NCBI GenBank assembly: GCA_028280115.1 | Contig: JANQMJ010000021.1 | Span: 1 to 64,000 of the forward strand | Length of the DNA: 64,000 nucleotides | Reading direction: 5' to 3' | Source: Parvularculaceae bacterium | Lineage (GTDB): Bacteria > Pseudomonadota > Alphaproteobacteria > Caulobacterales > Parvularculaceae | In this document: one piece after another, positions 44,773 through 51,931 of the stretch | Layout of the letters: each line of letters starts with the position of its first letter | How positions within the stretch are numbered: position 1 is the stretch's first letter | Translations under genes and position numbers: made by a program | The notes under the pieces: generated by a model | The model's input: the letters and a program-made list of their open reading frames with translations, nothing else | Told to the model about the DNA's origin: nothing | The model's database searches: none

Positions 44773-44835
44773 CAGATCTCATTATGGTTAACGCCATCGG
44801 ATAACACCAACCCGCCAAAGAAAAGGAGAAAGAAA

Positions 44836-45246
44836 ATGTTGAACAAAAAAACCATCCTTACCGCCATCGTCGCCGCCTTCGGCCTGTTCGGGACCGCCAA
44901 CGCGGAAGACCCCTTCGAACTCGACGCAGTGTTCGACAGCCATGTGCTGCTTCAGAAGATCAACGCCGCGATGGACGAACAGCGCGATGCATTTTTCCTG
45001 GAAGTCTCTGAGACCGCCGCCGCAGGCATCGAGCGCCGCCTCGCCAAGATCGACAACGCCATGCCCGCCCCCGGCGCGCACGCCCACGCGATCACCATGA
45101 GCGCCAATGTCGTCGAGGCCTCCGAAACCGCGCAAGAAACGTTCGAGCTTCAAGTGCTGGCCAAGGCGGAAGCGGGGATTGCGGAAAAGATCGCCAACAT
45201 GAACGCCGCGGACGCGTCGGCTGCAACGGTCTCGGTCGGCTACTAA
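44836..45246 (+). CDS. Exported small alpha-helical protein of unknown function
   Basis: 136 residues. Signal peptide MLNKKTILTAIVAAFGLFGTANA, then a mostly helical Ala/Glu-rich protein; 'FFLEVSETAAAGIERRLAKIDNAM' and 'FELQVLAKAEAGIAEKIANMNAA' look like a duplicated helical unit separated by a His-containing 'APGAHAHAITM' segment. Strong RBS AAAGGAGA. A perfect 11-bp hairpin with a T-rich tail follows. No family recognised. Confidence 0.75.
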   Translation: MLNKKTILTAIVAAFGLFGTANAEDPFELDAVFDSHVLLQKINAAMDEQRDAFFLEVSETAAAGIERRLAKIDNAMPAPGAHAHAITMSANVVEASETAQETFELQVLAKAEAGIAEKIANMNAADASAATVSVGY

Positions 45247-45295
45247 GGCTGAACGAGAAGGCCCGGCGCCTTCCTCGCGATCCCTCCTCCCGGCG

Positions 45296-45328
45296 GCGCG
45301 CCATGCAACTCAGCATGGCGCGCTTCTT
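45296..45328 (+). terminator. Terminator after the small helical protein gene
   Basis: GCGCGCCATGC (45296-45306), loop AACTCA, GCATGGCGCGC (45313-45323), then TTCTT. Perfect 11-bp stem between two convergent genes. Confidence 0.75.
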
Positions 45329-45353
45329 GGTTGAAGTGTCGAGGCTTGCGCGG

Positions 45354-45836
45354 CTATTCGGCCTTTTCTTCTTGAGCGCTTTCCTCAGCCGGGGCCGCGT
45401 CGGCGGCGGCTTCCTCGGCCGGGGCCTCTTCAACCGCGGCTTCCTCGGCGGGCGCTTCTTCCGGCGCCTTGGCGGCTTCTTCCGCGGCGGCCTTGGCGGC
45501 TTCGGCCTTTTCTTTCTTCTCGGCTTCGCGTTCCTTGGCCTTTTCGCCCGGCTCGCCCTTTTGCGGATTATTGCCGTGCTGCCATTTCACCAGGCCGCTT
45601 GCGGATAAAAACCGCGCGACGCGGTCGGTGGGCTTGGCGCCGACGCCGAGCCAGTGCTTGACCCGCTCTTCATTGAACTGAACCCGGTTGGGATCGTCCT
45701 TTTTGAGCAGCGGATTATAGACGCCGAGCTTTTCGATGAAGCGGCCGTCGCGAGGCATGCGCGAATCGGCGGCGACGATCGAATAGAACGGACGCTTTTT
45801 CGCCCCGCCCCGGGCCAGTCTGATTTTGAGGGACAT
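45354..45836 (-). CDS. rpsP: 30S ribosomal protein S16 with a long acidic C-terminal extension
   Basis: 160 residues. The first 85 or so are S16: [20 protein letters not shown], '[15 protein letters not shown]', '[19 protein letters not shown]'. S16 is usually 80-100 residues; here about 75 residues of Ala/Glu/Lys-rich low-complexity sequence ([17 protein letters not shown] and similar) follow. Alphaproteobacterial S16 proteins often carry such tails; this is a long one. rimM-trmD-rplS, its usual partners, lie 15 kb away on the opposite strand, and ffh is separated from it by a DUF2513 gene and a repeat. Confidence 0.97.
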   Translation of the reverse strand: MSLKIRLARGGAKKRPFYSIVAADSRMPRDGRFIEKLGVYNPLLKKDDPNRVQFNEERVKHWLGVGAKPTDRVARFLSASGLVKWQHGNNPQKGEPGEKAKEREAEKKEKAEAAKAAAEEAAKAPEEAPAEEAAVEEAPAEEAAADAAPAEESAQEEKAE

Positions 45837-45930
45837 GTTGGTTTTCCTTCGTCTTCAAGTTTTCAGTTGAGGGTAGAAAGCTAAATCCGCTTTTCCCGGC
45901 GCCCGCGCGCGAAGGCGCGCTAATTATAGT

Positions 45931-46038
45931 TAGACCGCATTCGCGGTCGGGCCGGGACCCAGCAAATGAACAAAGCCGGGCAAAGCCCGACATTTTACAT
46001 TCACTGGATTCCCGCTTTCGCGGGAATGAGCGGGGGAT
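45931..46038. repeat. Dispersed intergenic hairpin repeat, copy C
   Basis: Order: GACCGCATTCGCGGTC hairpin, GCCGGGACCCAGCAAATG, hairpin CGGGCAAAGCCCG, ACTGGATTCCCGC with GCGGGAATGAGCGG. Closely matches copy B (31150-31296) over the last 80 bp. It separates rpsP from the DUF2513 gene. Confidence 0.75.
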
Positions 46039-46055
46039 GGGTTGGCTTAAAAAAG

Positions 46056-46421
46056 TCATGACGCCAAACCGAGTTGTTGCTGCGTGAATGAAATTGCGAG
46101 CGCTTTGACGATATCTAGCGATGCAGAGCCAGAAACTTTTTTCAGGCTTGCAAGTGTTTTCTTCCAGATATTCTCGTCACGAATAGTATCAAGGCAATCA
46201 TGTCCGGCCCATGTGATTCTAAGCGGCATATAGGCCCTACCCATACTACTCGAAACATCAATTGCATCAATAAATCCGGCTTCTTGAAGCTGCAGTACAT
46301 GATCGGTCAAAACGCACTCATCAATATCCGAAATCGATATTCTAAGCCCTTCCCCATCGCCCTTGTCGTTACGCTCTATTTGCAAGAGAATTTCCCGGAT
46401 CAACGCCATATCCCGTTTCAT
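46056..46421 (-). CDS. DUF2513 domain protein (acquired, AT-rich)
   Basis: 121 residues. MKRDMALIREILLQIERNDK, followed by 'VLTDHVLQLQEAGFIDAIDVSSSMGRAYMPLRITWAGHDCLDTIRDENIWKKTLASLKK', is the DUF2513 pattern: a winged-helix-like domain seen mostly in mobile or accessory DNA. Base composition is clearly more AT-rich than the flanking ffh and rpsP, consistent with transfer. The ATG at 46421 lies 5 bp after the ffh stop, so it depends on ffh transcription. Function unknown. Confidence 0.85.
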   Translation of the reverse strand: MKRDMALIREILLQIERNDKGDGEGLRISISDIDECVLTDHVLQLQEAGFIDAIDVSSSMGRAYMPLRITWAGHDCLDTIRDENIWKKTLASLKKVSGSASLDIVKALAISFTQQQLGLAS

Positions 46422-46425
46422 CGCG

Positions 46426-47940
46426 CTACTTCTTCTTTCCCAGGCCGCCCATGCCCGGCGGCATCGGGGCCTGGCCGGCGAGCGCCTTTTCGATGGCGTC
46501 GAAATCGATATCGTCCGTGGCCTGTTCTTTCTTGGCCTTGCCGCCCGGCGCGGGCGCGTCGGCGCCGGCGAGTTCGGCCATCGCGCCGGGACCGCCCATG
46601 GCCGCCATCTGGCGAGCAAGACCCTTCATGCCGCCCTTGCCCATCTTTTTCATCATGTCGGCCATCTGGCGGTGCGCCTTTAAGAGCTTGTTGATTTGCT
46701 GAACGCTGGTTCCCGAGCCTGCGGCGACGCGCTTTTTGCGCGAGGCGTTCATCAGCCCGGGCTTTTTGCGCTCGGCCTTGGTCATGGAAGAGATGATCGC
46801 TTCCTGACGGATGATTTCCTTGTCGTCGAGGCCGCCGGCCTGATCGACCATCTTTTTCATCTTGCCCATGCCGGGCATGAGACCGAGGATCGCGCCCATC
46901 CCGCCTATTTTGCGCATCTGGCGGAACTGGTCGGCGAGATCGTCCATGTCGAACTTGCCCTTGGCCATTTTCTTGGCGGCTTTTTCCGCCTTGGCCATGT
47001 CCATTTCCTCGCTGGCCTTTTCGACCAGCGAGACGATGTCGCCCATGCCGAGAATGCGCCCGGCCATGCGCTGAGGCTCGAACGTATCGAGGGCGTCGAG
47101 CTTTTCCCCGACGCCGACGAATTTGATCGCCGCGCCGGTGACCGCGCGCATGGAAAGCGCCGCGCCGCCGCGGGCGTCGCCGTCGATACGGGTCATCACG
47201 ACGCCGGTGACGGGTACGCGTTCCTTGAACTTCTCCGCTGTCGTCACCGCGTCCTGGCCGGTGAGCGCGTCGACCACCAGCAAGGTCTCGATAGGGTTGG
47301 TCTCCCGCGCGATGTCGGCGATTTCCGCCATCAGCTGTTCATCGATGGAAAGCCGGCCGGCGGTGTCGAGCATGACCACGTCAAAGCCGCCGAGCTTGCC
47401 CGCCTCCAGCGCGCGCTTGGCGATATCGCGCGGAGACTGTCCGGCGATGATCGGCAGGGTTTTGACCTCGGCCTGCTTGCCGAGAATTTCCAGCTGCTCC
47501 TGCGCGGCCGGGCGGCGCGTGTCCAGCGAGGCCATTAGGATCTTTTTCTTTTCGCGCTTTTGCAGCCTAAGCGCGATTTTCGCCGTCGAGGTGGTTTTGC
47601 CCGAGCCCTGCAGGCCGACCATCATGATGACGGCGGGGGGCGCGGCAGCGAAGGAAAGCGAGGCGTCGGCCTCGCCGCCGAGCATGTCGACCAGCGCGTC
47701 ATGGACGATCTTGACCACCTGCTGGCCCGGCGTGACCGAACGCAGGACTTCCGCGCCGATTGCGCGTTCCTTCACCTTGGCGATGAAGTCCTTGGCGACC
47801 GGCAGCGCGACGTCGGCTTCAAGCAGCGCAATGCGCACTTCGCGCAGCGCTTCATTGACGTCCTTTTCCTCGAGCGCGCCCCTGCCGCGCAGGTCTTCGA
47901 ATATTGCGCCTAGGCGATCGCTGAGCGATTCAAACATCAT
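46426..47940 (-). CDS. ffh: Signal recognition particle protein Ffh
   Basis: 504 residues. Binds signal sequences and 4.5S RNA and delivers ribosomes to FtsY. N domain MMFESLSDRLGAIFEDLRGR, G domain 'MVGLQGSGKTTSTAKIALRLQ', 'DTRRPAAQEQL', 'VMLDTAGRLSIDEQLM', 'VMTRIDGDARGGAALSM', 'GVGEKLDALDTF', then a methionine-rich M domain ('QFRQMRKIGGMGAILGLMPGMGKMKKMV', 'SMTKAERKKPGLMNASRKKRVAAGSG'). The start codon lies inside a 127-bp tandem duplication; the nearest SD is CAGGAAAATGG. The likely ancestral start with GAGAGGAAAC is 251 bp upstream. Confidence 0.97.
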   Translation of the reverse strand: MMFESLSDRLGAIFEDLRGRGALEEKDVNEALREVRIALLEADVALPVAKDFIAKVKERAIGAEVLRSVTPGQQVVKIVHDALVDMLGGEADASLSFAAAPPAVIMMVGLQGSGKTTSTAKIALRLQKREKKKILMASLDTRRPAAQEQLEILGKQAEVKTLPIIAGQSPRDIAKRALEAGKLGGFDVVMLDTAGRLSIDEQLMAEIADIARETNPIETLLVVDALTGQDAVTTAEKFKERVPVTGVVMTRIDGDARGGAALSMRAVTGAAIKFVGVGEKLDALDTFEPQRMAGRILGMGDIVSLVEKASEEMDMAKAEKAAKKMAKGKFDMDDLADQFRQMRKIGGMGAILGLMPGMGKMKKMVDQAGGLDDKEIIRQEAIISSMTKAERKKPGLMNASRKKRVAAGSGTSVQQINKLLKAHRQMADMMKKMGKGGMKGLARQMAAMGGPGAMAELAGADAPAPGGKAKKEQATDDIDFDAIEKALAGQAPMPPGMGGLGKKK

Positions 47941-48064
47941 CCATTTTCCTGCGAAATGAAGGCGGGCGCCTGCGCGGCAAAACTGAATTTTCGAGCGCGT
48001 TCGCGCTCGGGGCGCGCAGGCCTTCGAAGATTGCGCCTAGGCGATCGCTAAGCGATTCAAACAT
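47930..48064 (-). pseudogene. ffh-derived short reading frame 2 (44 codons), overlapping the ffh start
   Basis: Starts MFESLSDRLGAIFEGLRAPS like Ffh, then leaves the Ffh frame and ends ...SFRRKMDDV with TGA at 47932-47930. The TGA overlaps the ffh start region (ATGTTTGA), so ribosomes finishing here are positioned to restart on ffh. Confidence 0.6.
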
Positions 48065-48191
48065 CATCCATTTTCCTGCGAAATGAAGGCGGGCGCCTGC
48101 GCGGCAAAACTGAATTTTCGAGCGCCTTCGCGCTCGGGGCGCGCAGGCCTTCGAAGATTGCGCCTAGGCGATCGCTGAGCGATTCAAACAT
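48057..48191 (-). pseudogene. ffh-derived short reading frame 1 (44 codons) with the probable original ribosome site
   Basis: Same 44-codon peptide as frame 2 apart from one residue. Its ATG (48191) has the best Shine-Dalgarno in the array (GAGAGGAAAC), probably the ancestral ffh start. Its TGA overlaps the ATGTTTGA of the next copy. Confidence 0.6.
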
Positions 48192-48210
48192 GTTTCCTCT
48201 CAATCAAGGG

Positions 48211-48284
48211 ATTAGGTTTTGGGTGTTAGGGGTTAGGGGAAAAGATGAGACCCCTAAGCCCTAAAACCTAGAACCTAAAACCCA
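48211..48284. repeat. Telomere-like imperfect inverted repeat in the ffh leader
   Basis: TTAGGTTTTGGGTGTTAGGG plus GTTAGGGG (48212-48239) faces CCCCTAAGCCCTAAAACCTA plus GAACCTAAAACCCA (48251-48284). The two arms can pair over most of their length; the G-rich strand also has G-quadruplex potential. It lies between the ffh promoter and the duplicated starts. Confidence 0.75.
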
Positions 48285-48408
48285 ACGCACTTTACCACCG
48301 CGAGGGCGTCACCCCGGCGGCGGGACATCCCCGGCCCCGTCCCTTTGTTTATCTAGGGGGTCGTGCCGGCAGACGCGGGAAAACAAACAATTTCCCGAAG
48401 AGGCGGGC

Positions 48409-48437
48409 TCTATAGGGGGTCCGCGCCGAACGCGCAA
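48409..48437 (-). promoter_or_regulatory. Putative promoter of ffh
   Basis: Minus strand: -35 TTGCGC (48432-48437), 17-bp spacer, -10 TATAGA (48409-48414). A hairpin CGGGAAA/TTTCCCG (48377-48398) lies near the start of the transcript. The implied leader to ffh is over 450 nt. Confidence 0.55.
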
Positions 48438-48446
48438 GGCCCGGCG

Positions 48447-48758
48447 CTAGCCGCGCAGCCGCCGGGCAATTTCCGGCAGGCGGACGACGAGCCAGATTGC
48501 CGTCCAGACATTGCCAAGGACGAAGATCGGCAGCGCCCAGACCGCGGCGATCAGCTTGTTTTTTTCAAACAGGAAAATCACCGCGGCGGCGATTAAAAAG
48601 CCGAGATAAAGATCGGCCAGCGTCACCACCGACCAGGGCTTGGCGAGCATTTCCGCAAGCACGGCGCCGAGCCCGCGCCCGTCAGCGCCCATGGCCCAGA
48701 TGATCGCGGCGACGAACGCTGCAGCGGCGAGAAGAAAAATCAACCGAATAATAGTCAT
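48447..48758 (-). CDS. DUF1475-like small membrane protein
   Basis: 103 residues with three hydrophobic segments: MTIIRLIFLLAAAAFVAAII, 'MLAKPWSVVTLADLYLGFLIAAAVIFLFEKN' and 'LIAAVWALPIFVLGNVWTAIWLVVRL'. The 'PWSVVTLADLYLGFL' block is typical of DUF1475. Function unknown. Its stop lies just upstream of the ffh promoter. Confidence 0.8.
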   Translation of the reverse strand: MTIIRLIFLLAAAAFVAAIIWAMGADGRGLGAVLAEMLAKPWSVVTLADLYLGFLIAAAVIFLFEKNKLIAAVWALPIFVLGNVWTAIWLVVRLPEIARRLRG

Positions 48759-48824
48759 GGTCCGACCTACGTGGATTGCGGCTGTGCGGATCACGCGCGC
48801 GTACTTAGCTTTATTGTTAAGCGA

Positions 48825-50099
48825 TTAACTCAGCGGCTTGGCCCGGAAGATGTCTTCATCGAGCTGGCCTTCCCATTTGGCGACCGCCGTTGCGACCGCC
48901 GTATCGCCGGTGACGTTGGTGACCGTGCGCATCATGTCCAGGAGCCGGTCGAAGGGAAAGATAAAGCCGATGACAAGGGCGATATGCGCGGGATCGACAT
49001 TGAAGACGTCAAGAACGATGGAAAGCAGGAACAGCGAGGCTGACGGCACGCCCGCCGTGCCGATGGAAACGAGCGCGGCGGTGAGCGCAATCAGAAAGTA
49101 ATGCTGGGGTGCAAGCTCATAACCGAACGCCTGCGCGGTAAACAGCGCGACGATGCCGAGATAGAGCGACGTGCCGTCCATATTGATGGTCGCGCCCAGC
49201 GGCAGCACCGAACCGGCGACGGATTTCTTGATGCCGAGATTTTCCGTCGCGGCGCGGATCGTCACCGGCAAGGTCGCCGAGGACGACGAGGTCGAATAAG
49301 CGACCATCATCGGATCCAGGATGCTTCGGAAATAGGCGACAAACGGCAGCCGAAGAACGACGCGGACCAGCCCGCCATAGACCAGCAGCATGTGCACGGC
49401 GCAGCCGAGATAGACCGCAAGGGTGAGCGACAGGATCGCGGTGAAGGTCGCAATCCCCTGGGTGCCGGCGACATAGGCGATCAGGCCGAAGACGCCGAAA
49501 GGCGCAAGCTCCATGATGATATGGGTCATCTTGAGAATGCCTTCCGCGACCGCCTCGAAAAAGCGGCCGGCGGCCGCGCCGGCCTCCCGCGCCATCAAAA
49601 GACCGACGCCGAGCAGCAACGCGAAAAAGATCACGGCGAGAATATCGCCCTGCACCAGCGCGGCGAACGGGTTTTCCGGAATGATCCCCATCAGCCGCTC
49701 GCCGATGGACGGCGCATCGGCGGCAAGTTCCCGGCGGGGGCCGTCTTCGGAAAGCGTCACCCCGTCGCCGGGACGAAACAGCGTGCCCATGCCAAGACCG
49801 ATGAGATTGGCGAAGAACGTCGTCCCGAGATAAAGCGCGAACGCCTTGATGCCGATGGTGCCGAGCTTTTTCGGATCGCCCATGGCGTAAATGCCCGCCA
49901 CCAACGTGAAAAAGACCAGCGGCACGACAATCATCCGTATCAGGCGGATGAACACGTCGCCGATCACTCTGACCTTGGCCAGAAGCGCCTCGCCTGCTTC
50001 GGGGCCCATGGTTTGCGTCACCGTAAGGCCGAACGCCACGCCAAGCACGAGGCCGAGAAACACGCGCTTCCAGAGTTTGATCCCGAACCACCAGGCCAT
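48825..50099 (-). CDS. Dicarboxylate/amino acid:cation symporter (DAACS)
   Basis: 424 residues, GltP/DctA fold with eight helices and two hairpins. 'KLWKRVFLGLVLGVAFGL', 'AYSTSSSSATLPVTIRAATENLG' (Ser-rich hairpin 1), 'PLGATINMDGTSLYLGIVALFTAQAFG' (NMDG, substrate and Na+ binding), and 'GTAGVPSASLFLLSIVL' are present. Takes up glutamate, aspartate or C4-dicarboxylates with Na+ or H+. Confidence 0.95.
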   Translation of the reverse strand: MAWWFGIKLWKRVFLGLVLGVAFGLTVTQTMGPEAGEALLAKVRVIGDVFIRLIRMIVVPLVFFTLVAGIYAMGDPKKLGTIGIKAFALYLGTTFFANLIGLGMGTLFRPGDGVTLSEDGPRRELAADAPSIGERLMGIIPENPFAALVQGDILAVIFFALLLGVGLLMAREAGAAAGRFFEAVAEGILKMTHIIMELAPFGVFGLIAYVAGTQGIATFTAILSLTLAVYLGCAVHMLLVYGGLVRVVLRLPFVAYFRSILDPMMVAYSTSSSSATLPVTIRAATENLGIKKSVAGSVLPLGATINMDGTSLYLGIVALFTAQAFGYELAPQHYFLIALTAALVSIGTAGVPSASLFLLSIVLDVFNVDPAHIALVIGFIFPFDRLLDMMRTVTNVTGDTAVATAVAKWEGQLDEDIFRAKPLS

Positions 50100-50126
50100 G
50101 CGCCGCTCCCTTTATCGTTATCCGGT

Positions 50127-50546
50127 CTATTGCGATTGGGCCGGCCCAGAAAGGCCTATGGCTCTAATGGCCTGATCGTAAAGCGCGCGAAACGGCGCCC
50201 GGCGATCCGGCCCGAGCGAACCGAAGGTGATCAATGACGCATCCGCCATCTCAAGGCGCACGCCCCGCGGCTTCATTTCGCCGGACAAATCGTTCCAGTC
50301 CGCGCCGGCGTCGATCATGAAGACGAGCTTGACACTGCCGCCGTCGCCGGCGGCGATGTCGAGCCCGAAAATCGATTCGCGCGAGAACAGTCCCGTGGAC
50401 GTGGCCACGCGACGGTCGTCGAACAAAACCTCGTCGACAAACCAGCCGCGCCGCCAGCGCAGGACATGCATCTCGCCGTCGATCGCCAGTTTGACGTCGA
50501 TCTTTCGCCAGGCGCGCGAGAGCAGAGAAGCGTAGACTTCGGTCAT
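50127..50546 (-). CDS. Protein of unknown function
   Basis: 139 residues, no signal or membrane segment. 'KIDVKLAIDGEMHVLRWRRGWFVDEVLFDDRRVATSTGLFSRESIFGLDI' suggests an antiparallel beta protein; the rest is 'KLVFMIDAGADWNDLSGEMKPRGVRLEMADASLI'. Codon use is like the chromosome, unlike the two genes upstream. Start ATG 50546 lies 4 nt after the methyltransferase stop, so it was probably the native gene next to which the restriction-modification pair inserted. Confidence 0.7.
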   Translation of the reverse strand: MTEVYASLLSRAWRKIDVKLAIDGEMHVLRWRRGWFVDEVLFDDRRVATSTGLFSRESIFGLDIAAGDGGSVKLVFMIDAGADWNDLSGEMKPRGVRLEMADASLITFGSLGPDRRAPFRALYDQAIRAIGLSGPAQSQ

Positions 50547-50550
50547 AAAT

Positions 50551-51231
50551 TCATTCAGCGGCAATCAATTTCGTTGAGCGTCGTCTCGATAATCCTTTGT
50601 CAGAAGCCGAATTATAAGGGTATGTCTTCCAAGTCGGCTCATATTCATCATGCGCCTCATTTCCCCAGTAACACCATCCCCTACGTGTTCCGCGAGCGAA
50701 TAATTCTAAAAAAGGCCCAGGGCTGCAATCTTCAATTATTCTATATTGCTCGTCCGGTTTGCGCGAATGCTCACGCTTGCGCGAAGCTATAAGATTCACT
50801 TGACGTCGACCAGGAGCCAGAGTTCGTGCATTTTTTCCCCTAACGCCGAACAGAATAAGCTCTGTTACATTCCGGAAATAAAATCCGACCCCACGCCCAT
50901 CAGATCCCCCATCTTTTCTGATTTTGTGCCAAACAATATTACTTTTGTAAGCAAACCCCCACGCCTCCATAACTTTTAATCCATCGGGGAGCAAAGCGTT
51001 TGGCACCCAAAGGTACAAATGCGCTGGGTCAGTTACAATATCAGCAATTGGCAAGCTTGCGATTTCATCGGATTTCATCGTCTGATATCGCGCAAGTCGC
51101 TTGTGTTCAGGCGCCATTTTCCCAGTCCTATTCACAAACCGCCACGGAGGGTCCGCTAAAATAGTACTGAACTTCTTCATTCCAACTGAATTAACTAGGC
51201 TTTCGATCGGTGTATCATCTTTAACGGTCAT
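50551..51231 (-). CDS. MT-A70 family DNA adenine-N6 methyltransferase (RM system)
   Basis: 226 residues. Catalytic DPPW in 'FSTILADPPWRFVNRTG', then 'HLYLWVPNALLPDGLKVMEAWGFAYKSNIVWHKIRKDG' and AdoMet-related 'LELFARGTRRGWCYWGNE'. MT-A70 enzymes make N6-methyladenine; here it would protect the site cut by the adjacent endonuclease. ATG 51231 has GGAGG nine nt upstream and overlaps the endonuclease gene by 11 nt. By eye clearly AT-richer than the surroundings, consistent with horizontal acquisition. Confidence 0.9.
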   Translation of the reverse strand: MTVKDDTPIESLVNSVGMKKFSTILADPPWRFVNRTGKMAPEHKRLARYQTMKSDEIASLPIADIVTDPAHLYLWVPNALLPDGLKVMEAWGFAYKSNIVWHKIRKDGGSDGRGVGFYFRNVTELILFGVRGKNARTLAPGRRQVNLIASRKREHSRKPDEQYRIIEDCSPGPFLELFARGTRRGWCYWGNEAHDEYEPTWKTYPYNSASDKGLSRRRSTKLIAAE

Positions 51232-51826
51232 CCACATACGCCTCCGGTTTGATGCTAAACACTGCAACTGGACACCCGCCAGCGCCGCCACCCAATATTT
51301 TAGGAAACAACTTTTCAGAATGGGTCGTGGATTTGCCGTAAGTGCCCTTGCCCCTATCAAGTTCGATATGATTATTGAGCAACCACTCTTGCAACGCTGT
51401 AGTCCGTGTAATGATTATACCTAAATCTATTACGCGCAAATCGTACAATAGTCGAAAATTGTTCAGGTCTCGGTCAAAAAACGGATCTTTATTGTTCCAT
51501 TCAACCTCTACCGCTACGCGGTTTTTAAAGCAGTCTACGCTATGTGTAGGTGATGGCGATTCCACATCATCGACAATGATCTTTGTATCAAAAGCTCTCT
51601 CCTCCCATCCGCGTTGATAAAGCGCAGAATCTAACAACTTTGCAGTTTCAGTTTTGTTCTTGCCCTTTGCCGCCAATGCAGTATGCGCCAATTGAAAATT
51701 TGAAAGGACTTCTATCAAATCACACCATTCATCTGCATGCGCGCCTTGGAGCAGCAACATTGCATTCCGCCAGTCAAAACATTCGAATTTTTCCAAAATT
51801 GCTTCTGGAATTTCCACAGTCGACAC
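51221..51826 (-). CDS. BglII/BstYI-family type II restriction endonuclease
   Basis: 201 residues. The block 'NRVAVEVEWNNKDPFFDRDLNNFRLLYDLRVIDLGIIITR' matches the catalytic core of BglII/BstYI enzymes (E-x-E near 'VEVEWNNKD', replacing the usual D-ExK). That family cuts GATC-centred sites (AGATCT or RGATCY), which would be the prediction here. GTG start at 51826, weak RBS. Overlaps the methyltransferase start, the endonuclease being upstream. AT-rich, with rare codons for this genome. Confidence 0.88.
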   Translation of the reverse strand: MSTVEIPEAILEKFECFDWRNAMLLLQGAHADEWCDLIEVLSNFQLAHTALAAKGKNKTETAKLLDSALYQRGWEERAFDTKIIVDDVESPSPTHSVDCFKNRVAVEVEWNNKDPFFDRDLNNFRLLYDLRVIDLGIIITRTTALQEWLLNNHIELDRGKGTYGKSTTHSEKLFPKILGGGAGGCPVAVFSIKPEAYVDDR

Positions 51827-51931
51827 TCCCGGCGCGGATGCGTATAAAGCAGTTTGTTCTTACTTTGTTCTTTTGATTTGTCAAGAATTGCCATAACCAA
51901 AAAGGGCTGATTGCCCTTAAGGAGCAAGAGA

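Larger units (their letters stand above)
47887..48191. repeat. 127-bp tandem duplication of the ffh 5' end (2.4 copies)
   Basis: Units begin with GCGCAGG at 47887, 48014 and 48141, a period of exactly 127 bp; the third is partial and ends at the ATG at 48191. Units differ at about four positions. Each unit contains the first 17 codons of ffh and about 75 bp of sequence that includes the hairpin CGAGCGCG/CGCGCTCG. Because 127 is not a multiple of three, upstream copies are out of frame with ffh. Confidence 0.95.

Noticed and set aside
48285..48446. Possible 4.5S RNA or other ncRNA gene near ffh
   Set aside because: No GGTC-rich tetraloop core of SRP RNA was found; only a promoter and a short hairpin can be supported.
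51715..51927. 70-codon minus frame upstream of the restriction endonuclease
   Set aside because: Overlaps the endonuclease start in another frame and has no family-like sequence; a controller protein (HTH) was looked for and not seen.
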